64,000 bases of DNA from Ch128b sp964527925 (lineage in GTDB: Bacteria; Bacteroidota; Ignavibacteria; Ch128b), in assembly GCA_964527925.1 (NCBI GenBank), contig CAZGQO010000005.1:103494-167493 (forward strand), given 5' to 3'. Under the pieces are notes generated by a model. It ran no database searches. It saw nothing but the letters and a program-made list of their open reading frames with translations, and had not been told where the DNA came from. Made by a program: the position numbers and the translations under genes. The stretch's first letter is position 1. The number at the start of each line of letters is the position of its first letter. Of the stretch, positions 55,022 through 64,000 are shown one piece after another.

Positions 55022-56467
55022 TTATTTTTTCTGCAATGAAGCTAAGATAGAGCCAATTAGAAGAGTTATTGAAACACCAATTAAAGTATAGTAAGTCCAC
55101 GCAGTAAGTTTAAGTGAAATCACAGTAATCATTAAAAATATTCCTGCAACAAAACCAGCAAGTGCATCTTCTTGAGTTGCTTTTTTATTTAAAACTCCAA
55201 GCAAGAAGGTTCCAAGCAATCCACCGTAAGTAAATGATGCAATACTTAAAGCAATCTCAACAACAGCTTGTGAACTTTCCATAAATAAAAATGCAGTAAA
55301 GATTAGAATGATCGCCCAGATAACTGTAATGATACGAGAAGCCTGTAGTTTCTTTTTATCATCATCAAACTTTTTGAAGTATGAAATTAAAATATCCAGA
55401 ACAGTTGCGGATGAAAGTGAACTGATTGAACCAGCGAGTGTTGATAAAGCAGCTGCAAAGAGTCCCGCAATTATCAAGCCTTTCAAACCAGTTGGAATTA
55501 CATTGATAATAAAATAAGGAAATATTTCATCGGAACGCATATCTAATTTACCATAGTAAGCAAAAAGCAAAACTCCAAGCAGAAGAAAAATTGCGAATTG
55601 AAAGATGATAATTACTCCACTGCCAATAATTGCTTTTTGTGCATTCTTTAAGTTTTTTGTTGCGAGTAATCTTTGAACAATTAATTGATCTGTTCCATGA
55701 GAAGCCATTGAAAGAAATGCACCGCCAATAATTCCAGCGATTAATGTGTAAGGTTTGCTGAAGAATGAAGATAGGTTATCAGAAGTTCCAAGATTGATTA
55801 TTTCAAACTTTTTGAATTCAGTTGCAATTGAGATGAATTGATTTAATCCGCCGGGGATTAAGTTGATTAGTAAAATTCCAGAAATAATTGCACCGCCAAT
55901 GTAAATCAGAAATTGAATCACATCGACCCAGATAATTCCACGAACTCCACCAATTGAGGTGTAAAGCAGAGCAACTACTCCTATGATTAGAATTGCAAGT
56001 GGATAATCGATGTTAAGCATTAACTTTAATGGGATAGCAGTTGCAAATAATCGAACGCCATCAGCAGCAGTTCTTGTGAACATAAAAATAATTGAAGCGA
56101 AACTTCTCGTTTTATAACCGAATCGATTTTCTAATAAAGCATAAGCAGTTGAAAGTTCACCTTGAAAGTAAGCGGGTAAGAATAGAAAAGCGACAACGAT
56201 TCTTCCAACCAGATAACCAAATGTCAGTTGAAGAAAATTTAAGTTTGTGAGATAGGCAAGACCTGGAATTGAAATGAAAGTCAATGTACTTGTTTCAGCA
56301 GCAACAATTGCAAAACAAACAGCCCACCAGGGTACAAAATCTTTTCCGAGAAAATAATCTTTAACTGATTTTTGTCTGCCGCCACTTAAAATTCCAATTA
56401 ATGTGATGATAGATAAATAGGCAATGATGATAATATAATCGAGGATTGTTGGGAGAGTTGTTTGCAC
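55022..56467 (-). CDS. Sodium/solute symporter (SSS family), second copy
   Basis: This 481-residue membrane protein with about 13 hydrophobic segments belongs to the same family as its downstream neighbour but is clearly diverged (for example KDYFLGKDFVPWWAVCFAIVA). The sodium-site region AAALSTLAGSISSLSSATVLD is present. Two different SSS genes in tandem suggest uptake of two related solutes. It starts four bases after the STAS gene. Confidence 0.9.
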   Translation of the reverse strand: MQTTLPTILDYIIIIAYLSIITLIGILSGGRQKSVKDYFLGKDFVPWWAVCFAIVAAETSTLTFISIPGLAYLTNLNFLQLTFGYLVGRIVVAFLFLPAYFQGELSTAYALLENRFGYKTRSFASIIFMFTRTAADGVRLFATAIPLKLMLNIDYPLAILIIGVVALLYTSIGGVRGIIWVDVIQFLIYIGGAIISGILLINLIPGGLNQFISIATEFKKFEIINLGTSDNLSSFFSKPYTLIAGIIGGAFLSMASHGTDQLIVQRLLATKNLKNAQKAIIGSGVIIIFQFAIFLLLGVLLFAYYGKLDMRSDEIFPYFIINVIPTGLKGLIIAGLFAAALSTLAGSISSLSSATVLDILISYFKKFDDDKKKLQASRIITVIWAIILIFTAFLFMESSQAVVEIALSIASFTYGGLLGTFLLGVLNKKATQEDALAGFVAGIFLMITVISLKLTAWTYYTLIGVSITLLIGSILASLQKK

Positions 56468-56471
56468 TGGA

Positions 56472-56822
56472 TTACTCTATGTTTTCAAGTTCTGATATGG
56501 CTTCCTTTTGAGATTGACAGATTGGGAGTACGTTTTCAAGAAATGATAATTTGATAAGACTTTCGATTTTTTCATTTACATTGATAAGTCGAATGGCTCC
56601 ACCTTTTTCACGGATTTGTCTTTGGGCAAGAAGCAAAGCACTCAAACCAGAACTATCGCACATTTCGACATCGTTCAAATCGACAATTAACTTTCGGACA
56701 CTCTCTGCCTGACACAAAATAGTGAATTCACCTTTAAGCATTCCAGAGATTGTTGAGTTTAATTTTTTTTCGTTGAGTTTGAAGATTGTTATATCGTCTT
56801 TGTGTTTGACTTCGAAGTTCAT
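56472..56822 (-). CDS. STAS-domain anti-sigma factor antagonist
   Basis: This 116-residue STAS domain has the motif CDSSGLSALLLAQ, whose serine is the phosphorylation site in SpoIIAA/RsbV-type antagonists. Such proteins release a sigma factor or act in a partner-switching cascade. No anti-sigma kinase or phosphatase gene is adjacent. It lies between the 172-residue unknown and the symporters in the operon. Confidence 0.88.
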   Translation of the reverse strand: MNFEVKHKDDITIFKLNEKKLNSTISGMLKGEFTILCQAESVRKLIVDLNDVEMCDSSGLSALLLAQRQIREKGGAIRLINVNEKIESLIKLSFLENVLPICQSQKEAISELENIE

Positions 56823-56830
56823 AAAGCAGC

Positions 56831-57349
56831 CTATAGTTTTAAGAGTTGTAGATAAGCTTCATAGATTGAATGAACATTTGAAATTTTGTTCAATTTCAAT
56901 ACTAAGTTATTAAATAAAGTAGAATTTTTCCTGTAGATTCCAATTTTTAGTTTTGCGGGGATATTCTTTGTAATCCAGTAATGAAAATTCGAATCAACAA
57001 GATTGCAATCAATAATTGAATCGAAATTATTCATTAAAAGAAATTTTATGAAATTTTTTCGAGGCAGTTTGAGAAAGTTTTTTTGTACCTTCGAGTAAGT
57101 GATAACTGGAATACCATCCATATTTAATTTTTCAAATAGACTGGCTTCTATGAGAAATAATTTCTGCTTAATCTTTTTTTGAAATGTTTCGATGAGGAAT
57201 TTTATTTCGTCGATTAACTCTGCCTGTTCTGGAAGTAAAATCAAAACATTAGTTGAATTCTTAATTAAGTTTTCCGGTGAAATATATTCTTGTTTTTTTT
57301 TCTTGATCGAATAAAGAAAGAAAAGAATTCTGTGGATTATCGAAATCAT
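56831..57349 (-). CDS. Uncharacterised protein, possibly DUF6913-like
   Basis: This 172-residue soluble protein has alternating strands and helices, with NNFDSIIDCNLVDSNFHYWI and AKLKIGIYRKN in its second half. It recalls small Bacteroidota proteins (DUF6913) and the N-terminal half of GT-B glycosyltransferases, but no active site is visible. It overlaps ligA by four bases (ATGA) and is eight bases before the STAS gene, so it is firmly part of the operon. Confidence in the gene is good, in the family weak. Confidence 0.6.
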   Translation of the reverse strand: MISIIHRILFFLYSIKKKKQEYISPENLIKNSTNVLILLPEQAELIDEIKFLIETFQKKIKQKLFLIEASLFEKLNMDGIPVITYSKVQKNFLKLPRKNFIKFLLMNNFDSIIDCNLVDSNFHYWITKNIPAKLKIGIYRKNSTLFNNLVLKLNKISNVHSIYEAYLQLLKL

Positions 57350-59394
57350 TTTTTATCGACCAATTTCAGGAATTCATCTTCGGAGAGGATGGGGATTTTG
57401 AGTTTTTTCGCTTTCTCGTATTTCGAACCGGGGTCTTCACCAACAACAACATAAGAAGTCTTTGAACTAACACTATCAGAAGTTCTACCGCCGAGTTTTT
57501 CAATTAATTCTTTAGCTTCGGTGCGAGTCATTGATTTCAATGTACCGGTAATCACAAAGATTTTACCGGAGAGTTTGTCAGAAACCTTTTTCTTTTCTGA
57601 TTCGAATTTCAATCCAAATGATTTTAATTCTTCAATTAATTTACGATTTCTTTCTTCTTTGAAATATTCAACAATGCTCTGACTGATTGTTTCTCCAATT
57701 TCAGGAACTTGCTGAAGTTCTTCTGGAGTTGCTTTCATCAATTCATCAATTGAATGGAAATGCTCTGCTAAATCTTTTGCAACACTTGCACCAACATGTC
57801 GAATTCCAAGTGCAAATAAAACTCTTTCAAATGGTTGTTCTTTAGATTTTTCTATTGCTTTTAGAAGATTATCGATGCTCTTTTCACCGAATCCTTCAAG
57901 TTCGATTAGTTTATCTCTTTTATCTTTCGATCGGTAAATATCAGCGGGAGAATATAGAAAACCTAAATTAACAAATTTATCGATAACAGCTTCACCAAGA
58001 CCTTCAATATCCATTGCAGTTCTTGATGCAAAATGTACAAGTCGTTGTTTAATTTGATCCGGGCAATCATAATTTGGGCAATAATGAGCAACTTCGCCTG
58101 GAGGATTAATTAGTTTTGTCCCGCACACAGGACATTTCTCTGGTATTTCAAATGGAAGAGATTTCGAAATACGTTCATCAAGTACAACTTCAACAACTTT
58201 AGGAATAATATCTCCGCCTTTTTCAATAATCACAGTATCTCCAACGCGAATATCTTTTCTTTGAATTTCTTCAAAGTTATGAAGTGTTGCTCTGCTGACG
58301 GTTGTTCCTGATAGGAAAACTGGTTCAAGTTCTGCGACTGGTGTAATTGTGCCGAGTCTTCCAACCTGAAGTGTAATTGCTTTAAGTTTGGTTTTAGCTT
58401 TCTTGGCTTCGAATTTAAATGCCGTTGCCCATCTTGGACTTTTTGCAACTTTACCAAGAATTTCCTGTTGACGAATGCTGTTAACTTTAACTACAACTCC
58501 ATCGATATCATAAGGTAATGTTTCTCTTTTATCTTCCCATTCTTTACAAAATTCTATTACTTCTTTAATAGAAGAACAAAGTCTGTGATGAGGGTTTACT
58601 TTGAATCCAAGTGATTTAAGTATTTTCAGATTTTCGAATTGAGTTTCTAACTCTTTTGTTGTTGTTCTGAGATAATAACAAAATAGATTTAATGGCCTTT
58701 CTGCAACAAGTTTTGGATCTTGAAGTTTTAATGTTCCAGCGGTTGCATTTCGTGGATTGGCAAAAAGTTTTTCCCCTAATTTTTCTCTTTCGCGGTTCAA
58801 TAACTCAAAGTCATCACGATTCATATAAACTTCACCGCGAACTTCGATATTTTCAAAATGTTTTTTGCTTACTTCTCTGAAATTCAATCTTAATGGAAGC
58901 GAACGAATTGTTCTCAAATTATTTGTGATATCATCTCCTCGAGTCCCATCACCGCGAGTCACACCCTGAACAAACAATCCATTTCTATACTTTAAACTAA
59001 TTGCAACACCATCGATTTTTAGTTCAGTCACATATTCAATTTTTTCACCTTCTGGCAGAGCTTCTTTTACTCTGCGATGAAAATCATACAACTCTTCAAT
59101 TGAATAAGTATTCGATAAAGAAAGCATCGGAACATCGTGAACAACAACAGGAAATTCTTTTGTAGGTTCGCCGCCAACTCTCTGAGTAGGAGAATCTGGT
59201 GTAACGAGAAAAGGATATTTTTTTTCGAGTTCAATAAGTTCTTGCATTAAGAAATCATATTCGCGATCAGAAATAATTGGTTCATTCAAGACATAATAAT
59301 TGTAATCGTGTTGATGAATTAAATCTCTGAGTTCTTCAATTCGTTTAATTATCTCAGGACTGACCTGATTTGTATTATTGATTTTTTGACTCAT
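57346..59394 (-). CDS. ligA: NAD-dependent DNA ligase
   Basis: This 682-residue ligase seals nicks in replication and repair. The adenylation lysine is Lys126 in ELKIDG. The nucleotidyltransferase motif GDDITNN follows, then the OB fold, the four-cysteine zinc finger (CPVCG, then CPNYDCP), helix-hairpin-helix repeats and a C-terminal BRCT domain. The length is normal. It overlaps the end of the rodZ gene by 20 bases. Confidence 0.97.
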   Translation of the reverse strand: MSQKINNTNQVSPEIIKRIEELRDLIHQHDYNYYVLNEPIISDREYDFLMQELIELEKKYPFLVTPDSPTQRVGGEPTKEFPVVVHDVPMLSLSNTYSIEELYDFHRRVKEALPEGEKIEYVTELKIDGVAISLKYRNGLFVQGVTRGDGTRGDDITNNLRTIRSLPLRLNFREVSKKHFENIEVRGEVYMNRDDFELLNREREKLGEKLFANPRNATAGTLKLQDPKLVAERPLNLFCYYLRTTTKELETQFENLKILKSLGFKVNPHHRLCSSIKEVIEFCKEWEDKRETLPYDIDGVVVKVNSIRQQEILGKVAKSPRWATAFKFEAKKAKTKLKAITLQVGRLGTITPVAELEPVFLSGTTVSRATLHNFEEIQRKDIRVGDTVIIEKGGDIIPKVVEVVLDERISKSLPFEIPEKCPVCGTKLINPPGEVAHYCPNYDCPDQIKQRLVHFASRTAMDIEGLGEAVIDKFVNLGFLYSPADIYRSKDKRDKLIELEGFGEKSIDNLLKAIEKSKEQPFERVLFALGIRHVGASVAKDLAEHFHSIDELMKATPEELQQVPEIGETISQSIVEYFKEERNRKLIEELKSFGLKFESEKKKVSDKLSGKIFVITGTLKSMTRTEAKELIEKLGGRTSDSVSSKTSYVVVGEDPGSKYEKAKKLKIPILSEDEFLKLVDKK

Positions 59395-60181
59395 ATTTTG
59401 TCTGAATTAGTTTGACACCTTCTTTATCAACTTTTAATCTTTTCACTGACCCTTTTACACCCGTAAACGGTAATTCGGTTTCATTTAAGTAAAGCGTAAT
59501 TCCTCCTGCATTTCCCACAAATAATTTGAAATCATTTTTTCCACGAAATTTTTTGAAGTCGCCTTTGCGCATATAGACTTCTTCAATTTTATTATTATCA
59601 ATATTTATTTGAATCCAGACAGAATCTTTTGCTCTAATTCCCAATGTTAAGCTATCCTTGTTTGCAATATTACTAAATTCATCACTTATTTTGGAAATGG
59701 AAACATCCACAAGATTTGTTTGTTTGATTGAATCTGAACCGATTGTATCTTTTGATAAACTTGAAAAAACTAAAACAGAAATTAAGATTAGAAGAATTAC
59801 TCCCCCAGTGAGATATAAAAACTTTTTTGAAGCAAAATTGAATTGGATTAATAATTGTGGTTTAACTGGTTGTTCCTCAATTTCAGTTTTGGTTTCACTG
59901 GTTTGAGGTGATGTTTTAACTTTTTGTTCTTCAAGTTTTGGTGTAGCAGGTTGAGAGGTTAATTCATCAAATACTTCCAGAAATTCTTTCTCATTTACAT
60001 TCAGTGTTCTTAAGTAAGACTTAATGAAAGAACGAACATAAATTCGAGGCATAAATTCAAAATCGTTGTTTTCGATTTTTTCCAGGTATTTAATATTAAT
60101 CTTTGTCGCCTCTGAAATTTGTTCAAGGGAAAGATTTTTCTGAAGACGTAGCTGTTTTAATTCAAATCCAAGATCTAACAT
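59375..60181 (-). CDS. rodZ: RodZ-like helix-turn-helix/DUF4115 membrane protein
   Basis: This protein of about 268 residues has a cytoplasmic helix-turn-helix (about 5-65: LRLQKNLSLEQISEATKI), a Pro/Glu-rich linker, one membrane segment near residue 125-145 and a periplasmic DUF4115 domain. That is the order seen in RodZ, which links MreB to the cell-wall machinery. I chose the ATG at 60181; a GTG 12 bases upstream falls inside the AGGAGGTG ribosome site, so it cannot be the start. It lies 54 bases after rsmB. Confidence 0.85.
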   Translation of the reverse strand: MLDLGFELKQLRLQKNLSLEQISEATKINIKYLEKIENNDFEFMPRIYVRSFIKSYLRTLNVNEKEFLEVFDELTSQPATPKLEEQKVKTSPQTSETKTEIEEQPVKPQLLIQFNFASKKFLYLTGGVILLILISVLVFSSLSKDTIGSDSIKQTNLVDVSISKISDEFSNIANKDSLTLGIRAKDSVWIQINIDNNKIEEVYMRKGDFKKFRGKNDFKLFVGNAGGITLYLNETELPFTGVKGSVKRLKVDKEGVKLIQTKYESKNQ

Positions 60182-60235
60182 TTTATTCTGCACCTCCTGG
60201 TTTTAATGAAAAATTATTTCTCTACTCAATTCAAA

Positions 60236-61603
60236 TTAATAAAGTCGTCTTAATTTTGCAGCAAAACTTCCATCCATATCGTGCAAGTTTGGAAAAGTTG
60301 AAATACATCCATTCTCGTCAATCAAATCAGGGTGAATTTCAGGATGGGTTTTAATGAGTTCAAAATTAGAGTGCTGATCAAGAAATTGTTTAATTATTTC
60401 GAAATTTTCTTCAGGTTCGATTGTACAAGTACTGTAAACAAAAATTCCGCCGACTTTCACGAGTTTAGCTGCGTTATTGATTAATCTGGTTTGAATATTT
60501 GTTAGCCGTTTTATGTCTTCGGAATCTTTTTTCCATTTGATTTCTGGTTTTTTGGTTAGAACTCCAAGGCCAGAGCATGGTGCATCAAGAAGAACTTTAT
60601 CAACTGGACCCATCGAAAGAGTTTCGCTGTCTGCTTCAAGAAACTCAATATTAGTGATTTTGAGTCTTTCTACGTTTTTCTTCATTAGAGCTATTCTGTT
60701 TGCATATTTATCTACGGCAATAATTTTGCCATTGTTTTGCATTAACTCTGCGATATAAGTGCTTTTTCCACCTGGTGCAGCACATAAATCAAGAATTGTT
60801 TCACCAGGTTGAGGATCGAGCAGTAAGCAGGGAATTCCCGCACTTTCATCCTGAATAGAAAAATAACCCTGTTGAAAATAATTCCAGTCGGTGATATTAG
60901 TGAGGTGCAGAAGTACAAAGAAGTGATTTAAATATTTTGATGGACGAAATTTAAGTTCTGCTTCCTGAAGTTTTTGAATAAATGCATCTCTATTGGTTAA
61001 TAATTGATTGAATCTTAAAGTTAGTTTGGGTCGTTGATTGTTTTCTTCCATTAATTTTTCAGTGAACTCACGGCCATATCTTTTAAGCCATCGTTTCACT
61101 AACCAGTTAGGATGTGAGTAATAAGTACCAAGAAAATTCACTTCATCTTGTTCTGGGTCTGGATATCTGATCTCAGATTCTTCCAGAGTTCTGATGATAT
61201 TTCTAAGAACTGCATTAAAAAGATTAGCTGATTTTTCTCCCTGAATTTTTTTAACGAATTCAACAGCTTCGTTCACTGCAGCGTAGTGAGGCACATTATC
61301 AAGAAATAAAATTTGATATAGTGCAACACGCATTGCATTCTTTAAATTTGGAATACACTTAGAGAACTCACCACGATAGAATCCACGCAGAATCCAATCA
61401 AGTCTTCGTTCCCAACGAATTACACCGTGCACAATTTCGTTTAATAATGCTTTATCTGGTCCTGATAGTTCACCATATCTTAACTCTACATCAATTAATT
61501 TATCGAGATAAGCATCAGTTCTATCGACTCGATTTAAGATTTTGACAGCTATTCCTCTTGGTCCGACATATAGATTTTTCAGTTCCGGTGATTCAAGGTC
61601 CAT
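60236..61603 (-). CDS. rsmB: 16S rRNA (cytosine-5) methyltransferase RsmB-like
   Basis: This 455-residue enzyme has an N-terminal NusB-like helical domain (about 10-140) and a C-terminal SAM-dependent domain. The SAM motif is LDLCAAPGGKSTYIAEL. The active-site region has DAPCSGLG and the catalytic Cys in YSTCTI. The known E. coli enzyme methylates C967 of 16S rRNA. It heads the seven-gene minus-strand operon with an AAGGA ribosome site. Confidence 0.93.
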   Translation of the reverse strand: MDLESPELKNLYVGPRGIAVKILNRVDRTDAYLDKLIDVELRYGELSGPDKALLNEIVHGVIRWERRLDWILRGFYRGEFSKCIPNLKNAMRVALYQILFLDNVPHYAAVNEAVEFVKKIQGEKSANLFNAVLRNIIRTLEESEIRYPDPEQDEVNFLGTYYSHPNWLVKRWLKRYGREFTEKLMEENNQRPKLTLRFNQLLTNRDAFIQKLQEAELKFRPSKYLNHFFVLLHLTNITDWNYFQQGYFSIQDESAGIPCLLLDPQPGETILDLCAAPGGKSTYIAELMQNNGKIIAVDKYANRIALMKKNVERLKITNIEFLEADSETLSMGPVDKVLLDAPCSGLGVLTKKPEIKWKKDSEDIKRLTNIQTRLINNAAKLVKVGGIFVYSTCTIEPEENFEIIKQFLDQHSNFELIKTHPEIHPDLIDENGCISTFPNLHDMDGSFAAKLRRLY

Positions 61604-61812
61604 TCTATCCTTCCTTAATTAATTCTGAGTAAGAAATCACTAATCGTAATGCAAAGTTAAAATTTTTTGATTTAATAATATAAGTGATGATTGGATACGG
61701 AGGAAATTGAATTCATAAAAGTACGACATCTGCCTTATTTACCTACCTTCACTCTAAAATTATTTTAGCACTGAGCATAACTAATAACGTTTAATTTAAT
61801 TAAGGAGTTAAT

Positions 61813-62958
61813 ATGAAAAGTATAATTACATTTTCTTTATTAATAATTTCATCAATTTGTGCTAATGCTCAATGGCAGTCAATCAATACTGGATTGGGAA
61901 GTCTTCAAATAAAAGGTTTAGGTGTTGTGGGAAATGATTTAATAGCTGTTACAGCTGATCAAGGATTGTATGTATCAAACAACAATGGCGATTCCTGGAA
62001 CGTTCACCCTCAAAATGCAACTCTTCCAAATTTTAACATCAACAGTTCATTGTATGATTGGTTTACTTTTAATGGAATGATGATCTATGGTCAAGGGATT
62101 TTAGCAAGTATAACCGGAAGTTTAATTGCAAATATACCAATCAATGGAATCGCAAATAATAACTTTACTTCTTGGGCTAATGATTTTGGTTCAAATGGTG
62201 AAACAGTATTAGGAACAAATGGTGGTGGAGTTTATTTTGCTTCAAATTTTTCCTCCACAAGTTGGACTCAAATTCCTGGTTTAAGTGGTAATGCATTATC
62301 CCTTACTGGATTAGCAATTTACACTCCTGATAACGATGATTATCTATTAGTTGCGACAAATGATGGAATGTATATCTCACCTGCAAATAGTCTCTCAAAT
62401 TTATCACCATTTAATACCGGTTTAGGTTCTAATGTAATACGGAATTTGATTGGACAAATTGCATTAACTCAAAATGGAGTTTACCTTTTACCAGATGATA
62501 ATGGACTTACAAATGGCTGGCAAACACTATATCCTTCAGGGGATTTCAGAACTATGGTGTTTGAATACCTCGGAGGTAAGATGTATTTCTTTGGAAATAA
62601 TGTTGGGATTACTGTCAATGGGAACACTCCTTCGAATGAAGATTTAACTGGAATTACAGGTGGTGCTATAACTTCTTGTGCAGTTAAATATTTGGGTCAG
62701 ACTGGAGGTTTTATTTATGTTGGAACAGAAACAGGTGGAGTATTCAGAAAACAATTTGTAGTTACTTCAGTTGATGATGAAGTAATAGTAGATAAATTTG
62801 AATTACATCAAAACTATCCCAACCCCTTCAATCCAAGCACTACTATCAGTTTCACAATTCCTGAATCAGAGTTTGTTACACTTAAAGTGAGACCGTTGCA
62901 AAACTATCAAAGTTTCAATTTTACAACACAATCCTTTTGCTACTTTTCACTTCGATGA
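61813..62958 (+). pseudogene. T9SS cargo protein, sorting domain truncated by an insertion
   Basis: This 381-residue secreted protein has a signal peptide (1-20, ending NAQ) and repeats resembling a BNR-type beta-propeller (LYVSNNNGDSW, MYISPANS). The sorting domain begins normally (HQNYPNPFNPSTTISFTIPE) and then breaks after TLKV near 62887, where a short inverted-repeat element starts. The tail RPLQNYQSF belongs to that element. The missing part is about 50 residues that T9SS cargo needs for export and anchoring. The protein is probably made but not sorted. Confidence 0.8.
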
Positions 62959-63036
62959 ATTATCAATGAATTAGAAAATCTGAAATAATAAATCGTTGCA
63001 GAACTAAAGAGAAAAAATATGTTTTGCAACAGTCTT
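62889..63036. mobile_element. MITE-like or IS-remnant element with terminal inverted repeats
   Basis: GAGACCGTTGCAAAAC (62889-62904) and GTTTTGCAACAGTCTT (63021-63036) are inverted, matching at 13 of 16 positions. The 148 bases have no transposase frame. The insertion lies in the sorting domain of the preceding gene. I could not see a target-site duplication, and the original 3' end of the gene does not resume on the right side. Confidence 0.65.
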
Positions 63037-63069
63037 ATTGAGTAATTTTAAGCGGTCAAGATATAAATT

Positions 63070-64000
63070 ATGACAACGCAAATTGTGCTAAAACCCATTG
63101 TACGCGATAATAAAAGCTGTATAGGTATTTATTTTCCTTTCGACGACAAGCTAATTCAATCTGTAAAATCAGTTGGCGCCAAGTGGAGCAGTACACTAAA
63201 GTGCTGGTACGTGGAAAATATGCGTGAAAACTTCAATTGTTTATACCAAACACTCAAGGGTAAAGCATGGATTGATTTGAGTGAATTAAAAACACAAGGT
63301 CCCAAGCCTCAAAAAGAAAATCAACATACAGCACATGTCTTACCACCACCTACAACAAAAGCAGCTGAGCAATTAAATGCGTTTGAACAATGGATGCAAT
63401 CGAAGCGATACAGTAGCAGTACCATAAAAACATATACCGAGGCCATTCGCAAGTTTTTTCGGTATTATTCTACCAAACAAGTGCACGAAATTATAGAGCA
63501 AAACCTGGTTGCATTTAATAATGCTTATATACTTAAAAACCATTATTCCGCCTCGTTTCAAAACCAGGTTATAAATGCCGTAGAGCTATTTTACCAAACG
63601 AATAGAAAAGTGCGGTCTGAATCCGCAAGAAATCCATCGCCCCAAACGCAGTAATAAACTGCCCAATGTAACTTATCAAGGAATAAGTAAAAATGATTAT
63701 AAAAACACCCGTAAATTTAAAACACCGCACCATGCTGGATGAATATCAAATAGCATATAAGCCCCAATACCGGTTGTTTGAAGGTCAAGAAAAAAACAGG
63801 CAATACAGTGCCAAAAGTCTTCAAAGTGTTCTAAAACGGGCTTTAGCAAAAAAACAACATAAAGAAACCCGTAACGCTACACCGGTTACGACACAGTTAC
63901 GCTACCCATTTACTTGAATCAGGAACCGACCTAAGATATATCCAGGAACTTTTGGGACATAGCAGCTCCAAAACCACCGAAATTTACACCCATGTATCGG
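63070..64000 (+). pseudogene. Broken tyrosine recombinase (XerC/D-type integrase), cut by window end
   Basis: The first frame (63070-63654) reads an N-terminal integrase domain and a SAM-like core-binding domain (AFEQWMQSKRYSSSTIKTY). A frameshift follows, then a second frame with NLKHRTML followed immediately by DEYQIAYKPQYRLFEGQ. In intact relatives about 50 residues, including the first catalytic Arg, lie between these, so an internal deletion is likely. A third frame gives LRHSYATHLLESGTDLRYIQ, LLGH and EIYTHVS, which holds the later catalytic residues. So it is frameshifted twice and internally deleted. Codon choice looks more GC-rich than its neighbours. Confidence 0.75.

Noticed and set aside
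60182..60193. GTG at 60193 (minus strand) as RodZ start
   Set aside because: It is part of the AGGAGGTG ribosome site itself; the ATG at 60181 is the usable start.

Overview
This window looks like chromosomal DNA from a member of the Bacteroidota/Chlorobiota superphylum, most likely Ignavibacteriota (Ignavibacterium/Melioribacter-like). By eye it is AT-rich, roughly one third G+C; I did not compute this. Five predicted secreted proteins, two of them damaged, carry all or part of the type IX secretion (T9SS) C-terminal sorting domain with a core such as NPFNPST. The pterin and suf gene sets also fit that part of the tree. I see no rRNA, tRNA or CRISPR array.

Layout. 0-3 kb: a tight plus-strand operon of DUF3501, a CX5HGH-type 6-pyruvoyl-tetrahydropterin synthase, GTP cyclohydrolase I, a sepiapterin-reductase-like SDR and a second SDR. 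It reads as a tetrahydrobiopterin-type pathway and is closed by a terminator. 3-12 kb: a CpxP/Spy-like periplasmic protein; then a minus-strand group ygeY-like, ygeW-like and GH20 hexosaminidase, divergent from a large ygfK-like flavo-iron-sulfur protein. 12-20 kb: aspS, then a secreted GH13 amylase and a second T9SS cargo protein. 20-21.4 kb: an ECF sigma factor and an eIF2B-like protein. 21.9-28.7 kb: sufBCDSU-sufT, a bacilliredoxin and an Rrf2 regulator behind a recognisable promoter. 28.8-31.6 kb: the three-subunit proton-translocating transhydrogenase on the minus strand.

31.6-35.4 kb is decaying accessory DNA: a possible short inverted-repeat element, a frameshifted subtilase with a changed catalytic His motif, and a broken BNR-type lipoprotein. 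35.6-39.4 kb (minus): a TPR protein, thyX, a frameshifted methyltransferase and an outer-membrane barrel. 40-45 kb: a FAD oxidoreductase, a type III-like restriction enzyme broken by several single-base indels, and rluE. 45.4-53 kb: a secreted GH5-type glycosidase, a two-gene PspC/membrane-protein pair and a long BNR/VPS10-type secreted protein. 53.3-61.6 kb: a seven-gene minus-strand operon (rsmB, rodZ, ligA, a small unknown, a STAS protein, two sodium/solute symporters). 61.8-64 kb: a T9SS cargo gene whose sorting domain is cut by a short element with terminal inverted repeats, followed by a dead tyrosine recombinase.

The intergenic gaps at 39.6, 45.2 and 52.9 kb share one dispersed imperfect-palindrome repeat family (TGTCAT(C/T)CTGA... 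to ...TCAGAATGACA). The items most worth a second look are the reduced ygeW/ygeY/ygfK module coupled to a hexosaminidase, the BH4-like operon with DUF3501, the suf operon carrying a bacilliredoxin, and the decaying mobile and defence regions. Several frameshifts lie in homopolymers, so sequencing error must be excluded before the genes are called dead.
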